A DNA stretch of 64,000 nucleotides. Origin: Notospermus geniculatus. Its lineage: Eukaryota > Nemertea > Pilidiophora > Heteronemertea > Lineidae. Positions 1 through 12,600 of the stretch are shown one piece after another. Where the stretch lies: the NCBI GenBank assembly GCA_002633025.1, contig NMRB01000119.1, positions 416,553 to 480,552 of the forward strand, in the 5' to 3' direction. Every line of letters begins with the position of its first letter. Within the stretch, counting starts at the first letter, position 1. The notes below the pieces were generated by a model. It was not told the DNA's origin, ran no database searches, and saw only the letters and a program-made list of their open reading frames with translations. The position numbers and the translations under genes were made by a program.

Positions 1-27
1 TTACAACTTGGACGTTCAGCTCCTTTA

Positions 28-437
28 AGGCCCCTATTACATAGAAGTATACGGTATACGAAAACGCCAGTTAACAATGGCTTCATGGTCGTGAATCCAC
101 TTGAAGCCTTTGTTTTAACTGGCGTTTTCATATACCGTATACAGTACGTTGCACAATTGACCTCCCTTTATCCGGGTACCTTCCTCGGACGTGGCGCAGA
201 AGGTACATGTAACCTTCAGTTCATCGCGGATGGTACGGGTACGTCACGCGTCTCTGTTGCGTGACGTCGGGTGAATGACGTTACGTCTTCACTGCATGCC
301 TTCCATGACGCTGCGCCACGTCCTCGGAAGATACGAGGATGGTACGAGAATGATGTTGCATGTGGTACGCGGGTGGTGCGCACCGCGAAAGGGAGGTCAA
401 TTGTGCAACGTACTGTACTTCTACGTAATAGGGGCCT
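28..437. mobile_element. MITE-like element with long terminal inverted repeats, interrupted by a smaller element
   Basis: The left arm (28-49, continuing at 142-170) and the right arm (about 390-437) are inverted copies that begin AGGCCCCTATTAC and run into AGTACAGTACGTTGCACAA and a following CCTCCCTTT block. The left arm is split by a 90-base palindrome at 50-139. The interior (170-390) is GC-rich, has no intact gene, and matches the element at 11378-11660. It is a non-autonomous DNA transposon, and its superfamily is not assigned. Confidence 0.8.
50..139. mobile_element. Small foldback MITE inserted in the left arm of the larger element
   Basis: Arms 50-74 and 115-139 are 25-base inverted repeats with one mismatch, starting TACGGTATACGAAAACGCC. 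A TA dinucleotide lies on each side (48-49 and 140-141), as expected for a TA target duplication. Removing 50-141 restores the outer arm to the sequence of the uninterrupted right arm. Confidence 0.8.
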
Positions 438-439
438 AA

Positions 440-1740
440 TAGAGAGGTGTCCACCTGGCAGATAGCGTCTGCTAAGAGAGATGCCACTGTACTTCATTTG
501 GAAATGATGAATTTGATACCAAGTGGTTAATGCTGTATTTTGCACCACTACCACACAAGAAATCAATTTAATCGCCAATAACCAGTAAAACGTACACCAT
601 GACAACATTAAAGAGTCAATAAAACCCAGTTGAGTTTATTCAAATTAGATTACATTCCATAATCCAGTTAATGATCAGGGCAAGTTTTTTACGAACGTTT
701 TATGGCATGGATCGGATCAGCAGAGATGGTAGAGCCATTCACTCAAACCTTGTTATCATACTAAGTTCTCACATACATGTACGGTTTTTATCAGTTTTTC
801 TGAAATCAATAAAGTTGCCACCTCAAGAGGACCTGAGACATTCGTATGAGGATAGACACATCCAGTGGATCTACATGTAGTTTCACTTTTTCTTGCAACT
901 GGTTCAATACCCACCACACAACACCCACTTCTCAAAAACACCCATACAACACCCACTTCTCGAAAACACTTCTGGTAGCTCGACTTGAAAGTGCCAGCCT
1001 GAAGAAGACCCCGGTTGGGGTCGAAAATCTGCAAAATTTCTGGAGGACGACTCCTTTTATTATATCTCGAAAACACCAACACAAAACCCACTTCTCGAAA
1101 ATAAGTTTTGCGGCACATCCTGAACTTGTTTCAGGGTCTATATTTGATGTATCCCACCGTCAAGTTAGATATCCTTTTCCTGCCTGCTCATCCCCTTCCC
1201 TACAGTTCTCTCTTCAACACACCTTCCTGTAACCAGACTCTGTCAATAACACTCTGCAACAGCCGATCTATTCTCCTGCGAAGACAATAATTTGTCCTCC
1301 GACAGCGTTACTTACAGATAGCTTCACATCTTGGTGCTGCGGATTACTGGTTAATATACTCTGGTTAATTTAAAAACCCATTTCTTAATGTCGGAGGCAG
1401 ACAGCAGAGGGAAACAGACATCCACTCAATCCAATTACTGTCATGGATACTGAACAATATATTTATTGTGCTGAATGTCATCTACATCTGAAGCTAGCAA
1501 AGAGGATTCCTTCAAATAAATTCTAATTATTTCTGCCAGAAATTCACGTTTCACTGATCCTCTTTATGTTAGCTTTAGTCAGGGTGAGCTGTGCAAATGA
1601 ATTCAAACAGTACTGGGAATTATTTTGGGTTTGATCAGTGTCAAATCATCACAATTCTATCTGTATCATTGAGCACAGCCAGATAAAGATACTGCTCTAC
1701 AAAATTCCAGAACCTAAACCACCAGGTATGGCAGCTGTCA
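440..1740. other. Non-coding stretch, no gene seen
   Basis: No frame here has splice-consistent or family-like coding content. Direct repeats of CACCCACTTCTCGAAAA-like units occur at 910-1100. It lies 3' of the last ADGRV1 exon in the window, so it is probably inside a large ADGRV1 intron. Confidence 0.5.
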
Positions 1741-1743
1741 TTA

Positions 1744-1861
1744 GGGAGGTTTCGCAAGCGTCCGGTTAGGCCCTACGACGACGTTTATCTATTGTGTAGG
1801 TACACCCAAACAATAGATAAACGTCGTCGTATGGCCTAACCGGGCGCTTGCGAAACCTCCC
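1744..1861. mobile_element. Foldback MITE with about 52-base arms
   Basis: Arms 1744-1795 and 1810-1861 are inverted copies with a few mismatches, beginning GGGAGGTTTCGCAAGCG. Only a short loop separates them, and TA dinucleotides flank both ends. There is no coding content. Confidence 0.85.
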
Positions 1862-1874
1862 TATTGTGACTAAA

Positions 1875-2100
1875 GTCCGGCAACATCTAACTACGACCCA
1901 ATGGAATGCGGAAGTCATGTTATGTGGCAGAGCTTTGCGGTTTTTAATCATGTCTGTCGACCATTTGTGGTCGTTCCCCGATTGTTCGCGCTGTGCACCG
2001 GTTATTCAAGAGCCGCATGTGATTAAAGGTCCGTAGAAAATCAAACTGTCGATTTCCTAACTTCTGCATTCCATTGGGTCGTAGTTAGATGTTGCCGGAC
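1875..2100. mobile_element. MITE with 41-base terminal inverted repeats
   Basis: Arms 1875-1915 and 2060-2100 begin GTCCGGCAACATCTAACT and are inverted copies with about one mismatch. The interior of about 145 bases is non-coding. It sits between the foldback element on its left and a TTAA-flanked piggyBac-like end on its right. Confidence 0.8.
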
Positions 2101-2101
2101 A

Positions 2102-2610
2102 TTAACCCTTTCGCTGCGTATACCCCGCACTGCGGTGGATTCTGATACGTCCTTAAATCGCGTATACCCCGCACTGCGGTGTATGGGTTTTCCCCGTTTA
2201 TCTGGACTGCCGTTACTGCTGGCGCCGCCTGTCCTTAGTTGCGTATACTAGACGTGTTTCTCTTTGTAAATCGGTATACGATGGCTGAAATGATGGTGGG
2301 CTTTCGGCGGGAGGCTCCCTTGCTCTTTGGATGAAGTGGTTGATGAAAATAGCTACCAGTAATGTCGGGATTCTTCGTGATTTTGACGAACAAAGTGAAA
2401 GTAAGTTGGAATATTACTCGGGTGACGGATAATTCAGACTTGGAGGAACATTTGGCGGCAAATGCACATCAGTGTGTAGGGGTAGGTGGTGTAGGGCCCC
2501 CCTGGGGTGGGGGGTAGGGGGCAGCACAGAGCATGAGCTTTCTAAATCCTCTGGAAGTGAAAATGACGATGAAAATGAGCCTAGAAAGGNGTTAAACTGC
2601 ATTAAGAAGA
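2102..2610 (+). mobile_element. Probable 5' end of a piggyBac-like transposon (decayed)
   Basis: TTAA at 2102-2105 is followed by CCCTTTCGCTGCGTATACC, which resembles piggyBac-type ends (TTAA target, CCCT start). A subterminal repeat CGTATACCCCGCACTGCGGT occurs twice, near 2117 and 2160. From about 2370 to 2605 the plus strand has short acidic Ser/Asp/Glu-rich frames, for example EHELSKSSGSENDDENEP, broken by frameshifts and an N at 2590. Acidic N-termini are usual for piggyBac transposases. No DDE catalytic core and no right end are seen, so the assignment is tentative. Confidence 0.45.
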
Positions 2611-4763
2611 AGCACTTAAATCTTAATGGTGTCATATTTATCACAAATGTCACTCGAGGGCCATCAATCGTTTCATCAACATGACTGACGTAGCACATAT
2701 ACTTCTTAATCACTCCATCATAAATGCCAGCGACAAGTAAATTTAATTGATGATTCGAAGGTGTCTGGTGATGTGCAGCTCACACATGGGCTAAATGTCA
2801 CTGAATAACCCTTAATCACTCAAGCGCATGGAACAGACTTCCCGCTGGTAGTTAATGATCGTTGGAAATCAATCAGGACCCATCTACCAATTTCAGTACA
2901 CACGATGTTGATTTGCTTACATCGCCAATGCAGTGACCCATGGGATGATAATCAAGCGATTACGATCAGTACAAGGGAAATTTGATTATATTACGGGTCC
3001 AAACCAAGTTGAATAGCCTACTGAAGTAAAATTTCCCACGACGTTGTGCAAATTGATTAACTGTGATGAACATCATTCCCCATTCCCTACAGATGCCAGG
3101 ACATGCAAGACACACACCTCTGACCACAACACAATATCCGATTTAAAAAATACATTGAAATGATTTCTCATTGGCTGATATCGGGAAAGAATTAAGATGT
3201 GCAATGCAAAATACATGTAGTACCATTGTTGGGTTTGTCAAGAACAACCACCACCATGCACAAGAAAACAACTGAGAACTCAGATTGGGCCAAATCACCC
3301 TAATTCTCGAGTTCTGATCATGACCAGATGTCCCTGAGGATGGTAAGATGTTCCTTGTCCTCTGATACCGTCTGAAGACATACAGCTCTGAGTAGAATGT
3401 GATTCAAGTACGGTAATAGTTTCTGATACATGTTTTCACTGATATTGATTGAAATCTAATGACTTTCCTAAACAAGCATTCAAAGGAACATTCTAATAAG
3501 CATACACGACCTCATTTTATCTACCTTTAAGGTCATCACCCGACTAATAAGAAATTAGCATTGGATTTTGAGCATCTCCATCATCACAAGTGTTACAGAT
3601 TCAAGACATACTGAAGAAGATTAGGCGATGCCAATTTGACATTTACTCAATATCTGCTTCCATATGAAACCTTTTCACTCTTCAAATACAAAAGAAGGTT
3701 TCATTCTTTCTTCAAAGACATATCTGCCTGAGGTAATTGAAGGCATGTGGCGGGAGGATATTGAAAAACAATACGATGGAACCGGTCTGTATTTGAGAAC
3801 ACACCTTCCAGACTTTAACACCTTAGAGACTTGCAAATGCTGTCCTTAATTTAGAAGTGTCCTGATTACAGAAGTCAAATTGACCAGAAATGAGCATGTT
3901 GGGGTTAACTTTTCTGCCCTTGATAGACTAGAGAAAAGTGTCCTCCAAGCAGAGGTGTTGCTAAGGAAAGTTCTACGATGACAACAACATTGTGTGTAAA
4001 GAATCCTGCTTGTCCAGAGGCTAACTCTTAGAACTACCCATCCTATTTTGGTTTCAACTGCAGAATCTAGCGATGATAGCACATTCACTCTTTATTTGAA
4101 AACTTAACAGTCCTCTCAAAGAACCAATAAACCCCAATTATGGTACTGCTGTTTGTGACATCTGTTAAGGAAGGAACGTTTTAGTTGGTGTGGCCTTCAA
4201 AGCAAATCTACGACAGCATGTTCAAGTATTGGAAATAATCTAACGAGATAAGAAACACTGACTCTGAAATATTGGATGACTGAAAGTTTGAAGAGAATTT
4301 ACAAACGCAACTTTGAGTATTATTAAGAACATGACTTTAGGAAATATAGGTTCGACTTTCATGGACTGCATTCTCAACAATTAACGTGGTTTTTGGCCCA
4401 CAAATAATCATTTCAACCAAAGGATGATTTGTGTGCCAACGACCATATAAGGATTGAATCTTGAAAAAGAAGCATTTTATTTCTATTTTTACACAGTTAG
4501 TCAAATAAAAAAGTGACAGCTACATGTAATTGAAATAACAGTATTTCAATGTAGCAATAGTATTGGCTTCCCCACAGCAATGGAGATCCTTTCCCCAAGT
4601 CTGATCAGGAACTCAGGAGTGTCACCTATACCACACAAAGAAAACTAAAACCACTGAGGAATATCAGCCTGCCCTCCCACTTTACCCAGTGAAAAATGAT
4701 GATCAATGATGATCGACCGAAGGTTTGAATGAATGTTCATGGATGTAAAAACTTGTGCCTTAC
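2610..4763. other. Non-coding stretch downstream of the last visible ADGRV1 exon
   Basis: No Calx-beta-like exon or other recognised coding exon is visible on either strand. Around 3852-3900 there is a copy of a short dispersed repeat (GAAGTGTCCTGATTACAGA) that recurs near 55650. Most likely this is ADGRV1 intron, because the exon ending at 4764 has a good donor site and no downstream exon is found. Confidence 0.5.
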
Positions 4764-6649
4764 CTTGAAATCAGGGCTTGTTCCAGAGCTTAAGGCACTC
4801 TCTTCCTTCGTCAGCCATTCCACTGATACCGTCCCAACAGTTCCCTGGGCTCTGACGACCATCAGCTGGGCAACACGTGCTTCCTCGGACACTCGGACCT
4901 TGGGGAAGAAGACAGCTTACAATATACAATGCATTTGACAAATCACAAAAGTAAGAAATTGACCAGACTCCAGATCTGCATAAAAAAGTTATCTTTGGAA
5001 CAATACCGACAAATTTCCTCTGTCAATACATCAATATCCTGAGGAGATTCGAGTTCACTGGACGAGCGCTCACAATGAAGTGATATTAAAAGGAGTGAAA
5101 GGTACAAAAACCAGCAGGTAGTGGCAGCCCTTCAACAGCAGTGGGTACTTTGGTCGAGGTTTTGTGGAGACCTGAAGATGGCTGCTGATTATCAATAAAA
5201 ACGTTCCACATCTCACATGTTGTGACTCTTTAGAGCATGGGCATCTTGCCCCACCAAGGTATTTCAGTCACTCCTACCTCGCTCTTTCAAGAAGAGAGCG
5301 TAGTCGAAGGGCGGAGTGACCGGAGACCTTGTGGATCAAGATGGAGGATGGGAGTAGAGAGATTCTTACCACAGGTTTCTTCGTTAACGGCTTCACAACA
5401 ACCCCACTAGGTGGCGGCACAAGGTCCATTCCAAACTCCATCAATCCATATGGGTAGTCATTCTCATTTACAGTTATCTCAGCAGTATTTGCTTTCATGT
5501 CTATGCTGGCACCACTCGTTTTCGTAGTGCCAACCTGTCCATCGCTAGTTGAGACCGATTCAAGTTTTACAAGGAACTTCTCTGCCAGTTCTGGTACCGT
5601 ATCATCTTTGAGTGTGAAGTTCAACACCTGAAATCCAGACATCCTTCATAAGTGAGCAAGCTGAGCATGGAGTTGAATTCCAGTACATGAATACAACATG
5701 CATTAAACTCTTTCAGCCCTAGGCGATTTTTCCGCCGCGACTCCCAGATCCTAGGCAATTTTTTTCAGAAAAAAAACTTCAAGATTTTCTAAAAGAAGCT
5801 ACTTTGCCAATCTTATATTGTAGAAAATAGGGTTTAGGGGTGGACGGATATATTCGTCCATAGGATTTGAGAATGATTTTGGCAAACGGATATATCCGTC
5901 CGTAGGGCTGAAAGAGTTAAAGACACTGAACTTCTAAGTTACATGTATACTCTCAATAACTCTTTAGGATAGACACTACCAAGACATACCTCTTGTCTGT
6001 CTCCAGGCTTGAAGACAAGTTCACCGTTGGAATGGACAAAGTCGGCACTGGCCTCAGGCAAAGACCCTTTGACAGACTGATAGATTTTCCATTTCACAGT
6101 CACTGTGTCATGATTGCCTCGTTTTCTATCCACCTCACAGCTGAAGGTGACATTCTCTGTGGTGGCAACAGTTGGGGCACAGCCGCTGCTGAAGCCGAAT
6201 AAGCCATTTGCATTATCGCTTTTCAGAACTGAAAAAGGAATAATGACTACATCAGATGGACAAGTTCTATGTAAGTACTGGTGAACTGACAACGAACTAA
6301 CATCCTGAAACAATCGGTTTTGGGTGTTTTATAATCTAAGACAGTTCACAATCACGCATGAAATTTTGTGGCCACACGTGGCAACTGCAATACGGCCTGA
6401 TTTCAAACTGACAGACTGAGTACGGGTACGGTACCTTTAAGAATGCTGGCATAGTCATTAGTCGATATGCGTGCCCCTCCCTTAGCAGAGATGAGTCTGA
6501 TGCTGAAGACTTCATTATTCTCCTCTTCTTTATCATCTAATGACGACATGTCGATGTAGGCCAGCCTAGCTTTGTTTGGAAATTGAAGATACCCCGATAA
6601 TGGGGTGACGTCCTTTCGTGCAGGTGTCTCAAAGATCTCTTTCATTTCA
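4764..6649 (-). CDS. ADGRV1: ADGRV1 exons 22-25: Calx-beta modules after the LamG module
   Basis: Exon 22 (6435-6649) completes a Calx-beta unit with GGARIS. Exon 23 (5990-6228) starts LKSDNANGLFGF and contains a Cys pair region as in human. Exon 24 (5370-5627) carries the acidic turn KDDTVPELAEKF and then NENDYPYGLMEF. Exon 25 (4764-4898) opens the next module with VRVSEEARVAQLMVVRAQG and ends in a phase-0 donor at 4758-4763. The reading frame is therefore open at the left boundary and must continue in an exon outside the window. Confidence 0.9.
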
Positions 6650-9600
6650 CTGGAGATAATAAAGGTTATCAATATCAGGACGATTCCAACGTCAGGTACA
6701 TGATTTCATGTTGAAAGGGAAATCGTAAGAAAAGGACCACAAGTGACAACCATGCAATCATTCACAAAGTCTGCCAGTTACTTTCCAAAATACATACCCA
6801 GGCTCAAGTTTTCTTGAGTAGACAATAACATCTTGCATCAAACCCTTGTAAGCCTCAGTTCCTTTTGGTAACGCACCAACAGTTAAAAGACCAGGAAGAT
6901 CTTCAATCTGCTTGTCTCCAAGTTGACTGAAAATGCAAAAGGCAAAACCAGGGCTCTGAATTCAGTATCCAACGTGAAGGAGATGGAGACATTGAAGAAC
7001 TGGTAGGTGGAAAGGAGAAAAAACAACACGGCACTGATTTTGCTTGAGATGTAATCAAAGCAGGCAGGTGGTCGTCCTCCTTGAATACTTACATGTTACC
7101 TATCCTGATCCCATCAAGGTAGATTCCAACATAACCACTATCAACGGTGACCAGGACACTGTGCCACTTTCCATCATCAATGGCTTTAGCTTTGGCCTGA
7201 GCTGGGGCATTCTGGTTGTCCTGAAACCATGATGAATAAGATATGTATACAGTTTACCATATTCTTTGATGGTTCAAGATACAGAAGGCCTACATAAGAA
7301 ACAGAATACAACACCAAATCCAAACAACTCTCACCTGGTTTCCTTTGATAACATAGCGAAAGTCAATCGTAGTCAAGGGTTCAGTTTTCTGAGTTGTGAC
7401 CTTCAAGCCATAGTACACACGATCTCCTTTTGTTGACGTCTTTGCCAATATGAATCCGTCCGTTGCTGAAGCTGGTTGAATCCATGCGCTGATGCTAAAG
7501 CCTGTTGTGGTGTCTGTCGGCGATGGCTGATATTGTGCGGGCACAGTCAGGAATGAACCTAGAAATTTGTACCGGTATTATAAGTCAATGGAAAAGCAAT
7601 TTGAGTTCAAATAATAGTTTTTATGTCATTTAAAGTGGGAAATACACAAACCCACCAGACAAAATGTTGTTAAAATTGCAAAGCTGAGACTTGTAAAGCT
7701 GAAACTTGTTGCAATCCTCTCAGTCATACACAGTGCATGTCCATCTATTTGTCGTCATCGTATATGTGACCGTCTGTGAGAAAACCCGGCCAAAGTCGCT
7801 AGGGAGTGACATAGGCCTTGACCATACCTGATCTTTGTTGCACCATCGATAAGGCTTTATTTGCCACCAACAGACCGGTGGTTTTTTATTGTGATGATGC
7901 TCTCAACGTAACATACATGTATTAACCTTGTGGTGTTCAGCGACTTTGACCGGGTTTTCTCATAGACGGTCACATATTATGATTAGCCTTGCAATGCATA
8001 CAAAAACTCAAATTAGAAGAACTCATATCAGGAGAAGCTAAGGAGGCCTCAATAGAATGCTACTTACCAACATAATGTACCTGAAAACTCTATCCAAAAA
8101 GTGATGATGTGAAGAGAGCAGAGAGAGCAGTGCCTCTGTCACGACAGAATCAAAATCAGGGGGTATAATTTCATGTGAGAGAAGATTCATGAGTAGTGCC
8201 TGTGACTTTGAAAGCCATGCAAATTTACCAGAAAGAAGTGTTAAAAGTGATCAGTCCTTGAATCTTGTGTTTGAAAAGACTCCTCATTCACATCATACTA
8301 ATTTACTTTACTACTACTGTAAACCGTGAAATTTTCGCGGTGCTAAATGTTCGCGATTTTGGGGGTCTACGAATTCGTGAAGAATAATTTTCGCGATTGG
8401 AACCCTTCAGCTTCAAAAAATCTCAAGATCTCAAGAACTCAAGATTTTCAAGCGATTTATGTTCGCGTTTTGAACCTTGAGCGCGAAACTAAAACACACG
8501 CGAAAATTTCATGGTTTACAGTATAACAAAACTGAAATTACTAGTAGGTAAGTATTTCAGAGATGCCTGAGAAAATCTGCTGATCTTCTGTTTGCATTAC
8601 TAATCAACAGACATGTACCAATCATTACGTCATTGACTTGGGTCACGTCATTCATGACTTGGTGCGTGAAATGGAAAAATATGAAAGATGAAAGATTTTA
8701 CCAAAGTGTGGCATGCACGGCGTGTCCACAGTGAATTTGTTTGCTAGCATCGCATGTTACTCACCAGGTGTGCCCTCAAACTGCAGCACAACCGTGCCAG
8801 TACCAGGTCTTCTCTTGGTGGCTACTTCCTTCACCGACTTCGGGACAGTACCCAAGAAGAGAAGGTCATGCATACTAGGTAGGTTGGTACCGGAGTCAGA
8901 GAAGATACCCCAAACAGCCTGCAAAAGATCACCAAGTCAGAAATCTTTGGAGGAAAAGTCTGCCATCAATGTATCAATATTTTTTTATTTTTTGAACGTT
9001 TCAAGCCTTGAATGGGGAACCCGCATGACAAACTGGAATAATAGATGGCGCAGCGAGTATAAGACCTGAATGACGTACTGACGTCACTTTTTTTTGCTGT
9101 TGATGTCATGCCGTCAAGAAAACTGTGTACATTTTTCAACACATCGTTTCCCCAAAAGACGTCAATATTGGCATCCTGTGGCATTTCTGACAAACCAAAG
9201 CAATGATATATGGAGCACTTTGAAAATGAAACAGGGCCATGTAATTTAATTGAAATCAGACCAAACAGAGTGGTTTATTTTGGGGCAAGAATTAAATGGA
9301 AATACTATTAGAAAACAGGAATTTCCGGGTCCTACACTGACAGCGCCATGTCATGGCACTGGTTCACGGGTTCCTCATTGGAAATCAATATATAACAGCC
9401 AATGAACTAGTCATGCGTGTCTTCATCTCTTACCGCAACATCGCCCTCATCTCCCATGCTCCTCTCTACAGTAAACTTTGTCGTTGATGTATTCTTAAAT
9501 TCAGGGTAGTAATCTTCAGCGATTTCTTTCTCCTTGGATGTGACAGGAAAGCCAAGTACGCCATAGGGATCATCATTCATCTTGACGGTAAGGCTTACAG

Positions 9601-12600
9601 TCAGGTCAGTCTTTGCTAGTGAGGCTTGGAAGTTATCAACCTCGCCAGAAACAACTAAAATACAGCAAACGAAATAGGATAAGAATAGGCTTCACTCTGG
9701 GATGCTGGTACAATGGCAGGGTTCCTGCACCTTTTCCTGAGTAAAATTCCATGATCTTTCAATGACTTTCCAAGGCAAAAATTTTAAAATTCCAAGACAT
9801 GTTTTGGTCAAACATAGCATCATCCCGTTGTCCACCGCACGAGGCACGGGAAGCACGCTGCCGTCAGGCGGGCGCCTGAGGCCGGGAGTCGGGTAAGTTT
9901 TTTAACTACTGGCGCACAAATAAGGGCAATCAGTTTTTTATGCACCAAAAGTCCGAATTCCATGGTTTTCACAGACTTTATTAGCAAATCACATAATTTA
10001 ATGACTTTCCAGACATGGAAAACACTTTCTAAAATTCAAAGAGTTTCAATGGTTTTCAAGACGCGCGGGAACCCTGAATGGGGAACCGGCGCGCCCTAAG
10101 GAGGCGCTGGGGAACAACTCAGTTTTAACACAAAAGTGCATGCGTTGTGACGTTGAAAACGTCACTGATGTCGCACATCGTTCGTGAAGTTACGTGTGAT
10201 GCATTCAGAATCAATGACGTTGCTCTTCAGTCTGTTGTTTATGCTAAAATAGTCAATTTTATTGATGAAATTCAACATGTTCCCGCTTGAATTTTCGTTT
10301 AAAAACATTCAGATACATTGAGTCAGTCCTATACTTTGAGTCAGTCCTATACTTGACGATGAAGGTGTAAAATTTGAAATTCAATGGACTACTTCAGGTA
10401 TATTAGGGCTAGAAGTAGGCGGTAGTTTCAGAATTAAATGGCAAATACATGTAACATTGGCTTGACGTCATCGTTTTAACTGAGTTGTTCGTCAGCGCCA
10501 CATCACGGATTAGTTCTGCCGGTTCCTCATTCAGTCTAGAATATTCACAGAACATTCCGCCTACATTTACTAAAGAAGGGCACAAAAGTAAAGAGTATTG
10601 AGCACAGTAGGCCTACTTCTGCAATTTCCTTACCTGAAGTGTTGAACAACACAATCTTGAACTTCTCGTCAAATTCTGGCACTCCGTCTTTCTTTGGCGT
10701 AATAGTGAGCGCCTTCACCTTTTCACCTTCATTGAAGATGACAGAACCTCTCAAATCATCGAAGTCTGTGCCGTTAGGGTTTAAGGCATCGTTGCTGATA
10801 CTTTGGATCTCCCATAAGACAGCCACGGATCCAAACTGGGCTATCTCACGAATGATGCTGAAAGAAGCATTTGAAGCTTGTTGAGGCAAACTGTAGACTC
10901 AAGTTTAATGATCTTGCTCTAGTTGACTTGGACTCCTCTCAAAGTGAAAAGAGGCCACAGATGACTAGACTGGGTCACGAGGGTGCACAGTTGAACCTCA
11001 ATTTGCACCCCCAATCAAGATCACAGCCACTTTAGCCCTAAGAGAGACTACCAATACTCACTTAAATGAAGTGGGACTTCCTTCAATGCCATCTTCAGCG
11101 AATGGAGCAGTGAACTTAAAAACTCCGCCAGCCATGTCATTGCTGAGGATGTGAACAGTGGCTCTTGTGGCACCATACACAACAACATCACCTGCAATTT
11201 CAAAACAGAGGATCTATACAAAGTACTTCCCCATGAATTATATTTGCTTTGCTATACACTCCTTTATCAGTGTCCACAACATTCTGCCCTCTCTATGTTT
11301 GTCCACCACGGCTGTTCTTTTGCCCTCGTTTTTAAATTGCAAGTCATGATACTGTCTAAAAACTTGCAAACTACATGTACAGTACGATGCACAACTGACC
11401 TACCTTTATCCACGTACCTTCCACGTACATCGCGCGGAAAGTATGCTTCAGTTCATTGCGCATGGTATGGGCCTGTCACGTGTCTCTTCTGCATCACGTC
11501 CGTGCACCATGGGTGAATGACGTTACGTCTTCATTGCAATGCCTTCCATGACAGCACGCGACGTCCGCGGAAGATTCGAGGACGGTACGCGCACGACGCT
11601 GCATGTGGCACACGGATGGTGCGCGGTGCGGAAAGGAGGTCAATTGTGCAACGTACTGTACCGGTAACACAGTACGTGTAGCCTAGATTATATTTACCTT
11701 CTGGATCATACAGTTCAACAAAAAATGTTTCATTTGGCTCAGGTTCCTTATCATCCAAAAGTTTAACATCAATCTCCATCTCCTTCTCCTTCTCCCCGAC
11801 ACCAAAGGTCAGCTGTGCTCCATCAATCTGTACATAGTCAACTCCTGCAGACGCTGTCCCATTTACTGTCCTGTATTTCACCTTCACAACATGTTTGGCA
11901 TCACCGTCTCGGACCACTGTGAATTTGACACCCTCGGTCTCCTGAATGTCAGCATAGGCTGGAGCTGAGATGGAGAAAATGATGACATTTCAGACATTTT
12001 TGTAAACCTGCAGTAAGTTATTGCATGTTCTCTATATTAAACAAGATTACGGTACATGTATTTGCAGTGAATCAGTTGGAATCACATCTTGCCTGCCATG
12101 CCAAGACAATTGCTCTAGTGTTGGCACGAGATAAAGATTCTTCACCACTTTACCATGCCAAACAAACGCCTTCTCCTACCTTTGAAATAAATGGCATCAT
12201 CATTTTTGGAGATGACAATCTGTGCAGATGCTGGTTTGCCAATTGCAGCTCCATTTGTTGGGTTGCTCAGAGTAATAATGAATGTCTCCTTGTCCTCAGG
12301 GAGCTGAAAAGAGTGATTGAGAATGGCATGAAGGACATCTCCCCTGACACTCCTTTTTTTCCCAGCAGTCTTATGGAGGAGCCACACTTCTGGAAGATGT
12401 GAAATTACTAATAAACTTACATAGCCTCATATCATGAGTAAGGATAATGTAGGTCTTTCCTGTAGTGCATCATACTCTACCCTTTTGTGCTGAATTACAA
12501 TTTTTTTCAAGAAATCCATAGAAATAATGATCCTGAAAGTGAGCTTTTTCTGTTTCATGCAACAAAACACAACAACCAAGTTTACCTCATCAGCCAGGAC

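Noticed and set aside
216-608. Reading frame whose translation resembles part of another frame at 11531-11680 (TVRCTIDL, PRIFRGR)
   Set aside because: Both frames run through copies of the same MITE. The similarity comes from DNA homology, and there is no transposase-like or conserved domain.
3846-4088. Plus-strand phrase VLITEVKLTRNEHVGVN as a possible exon
   Set aside because: A related DNA segment recurs near 55650, so it looks like a dispersed repeat. No splice sites or family match support an exon.
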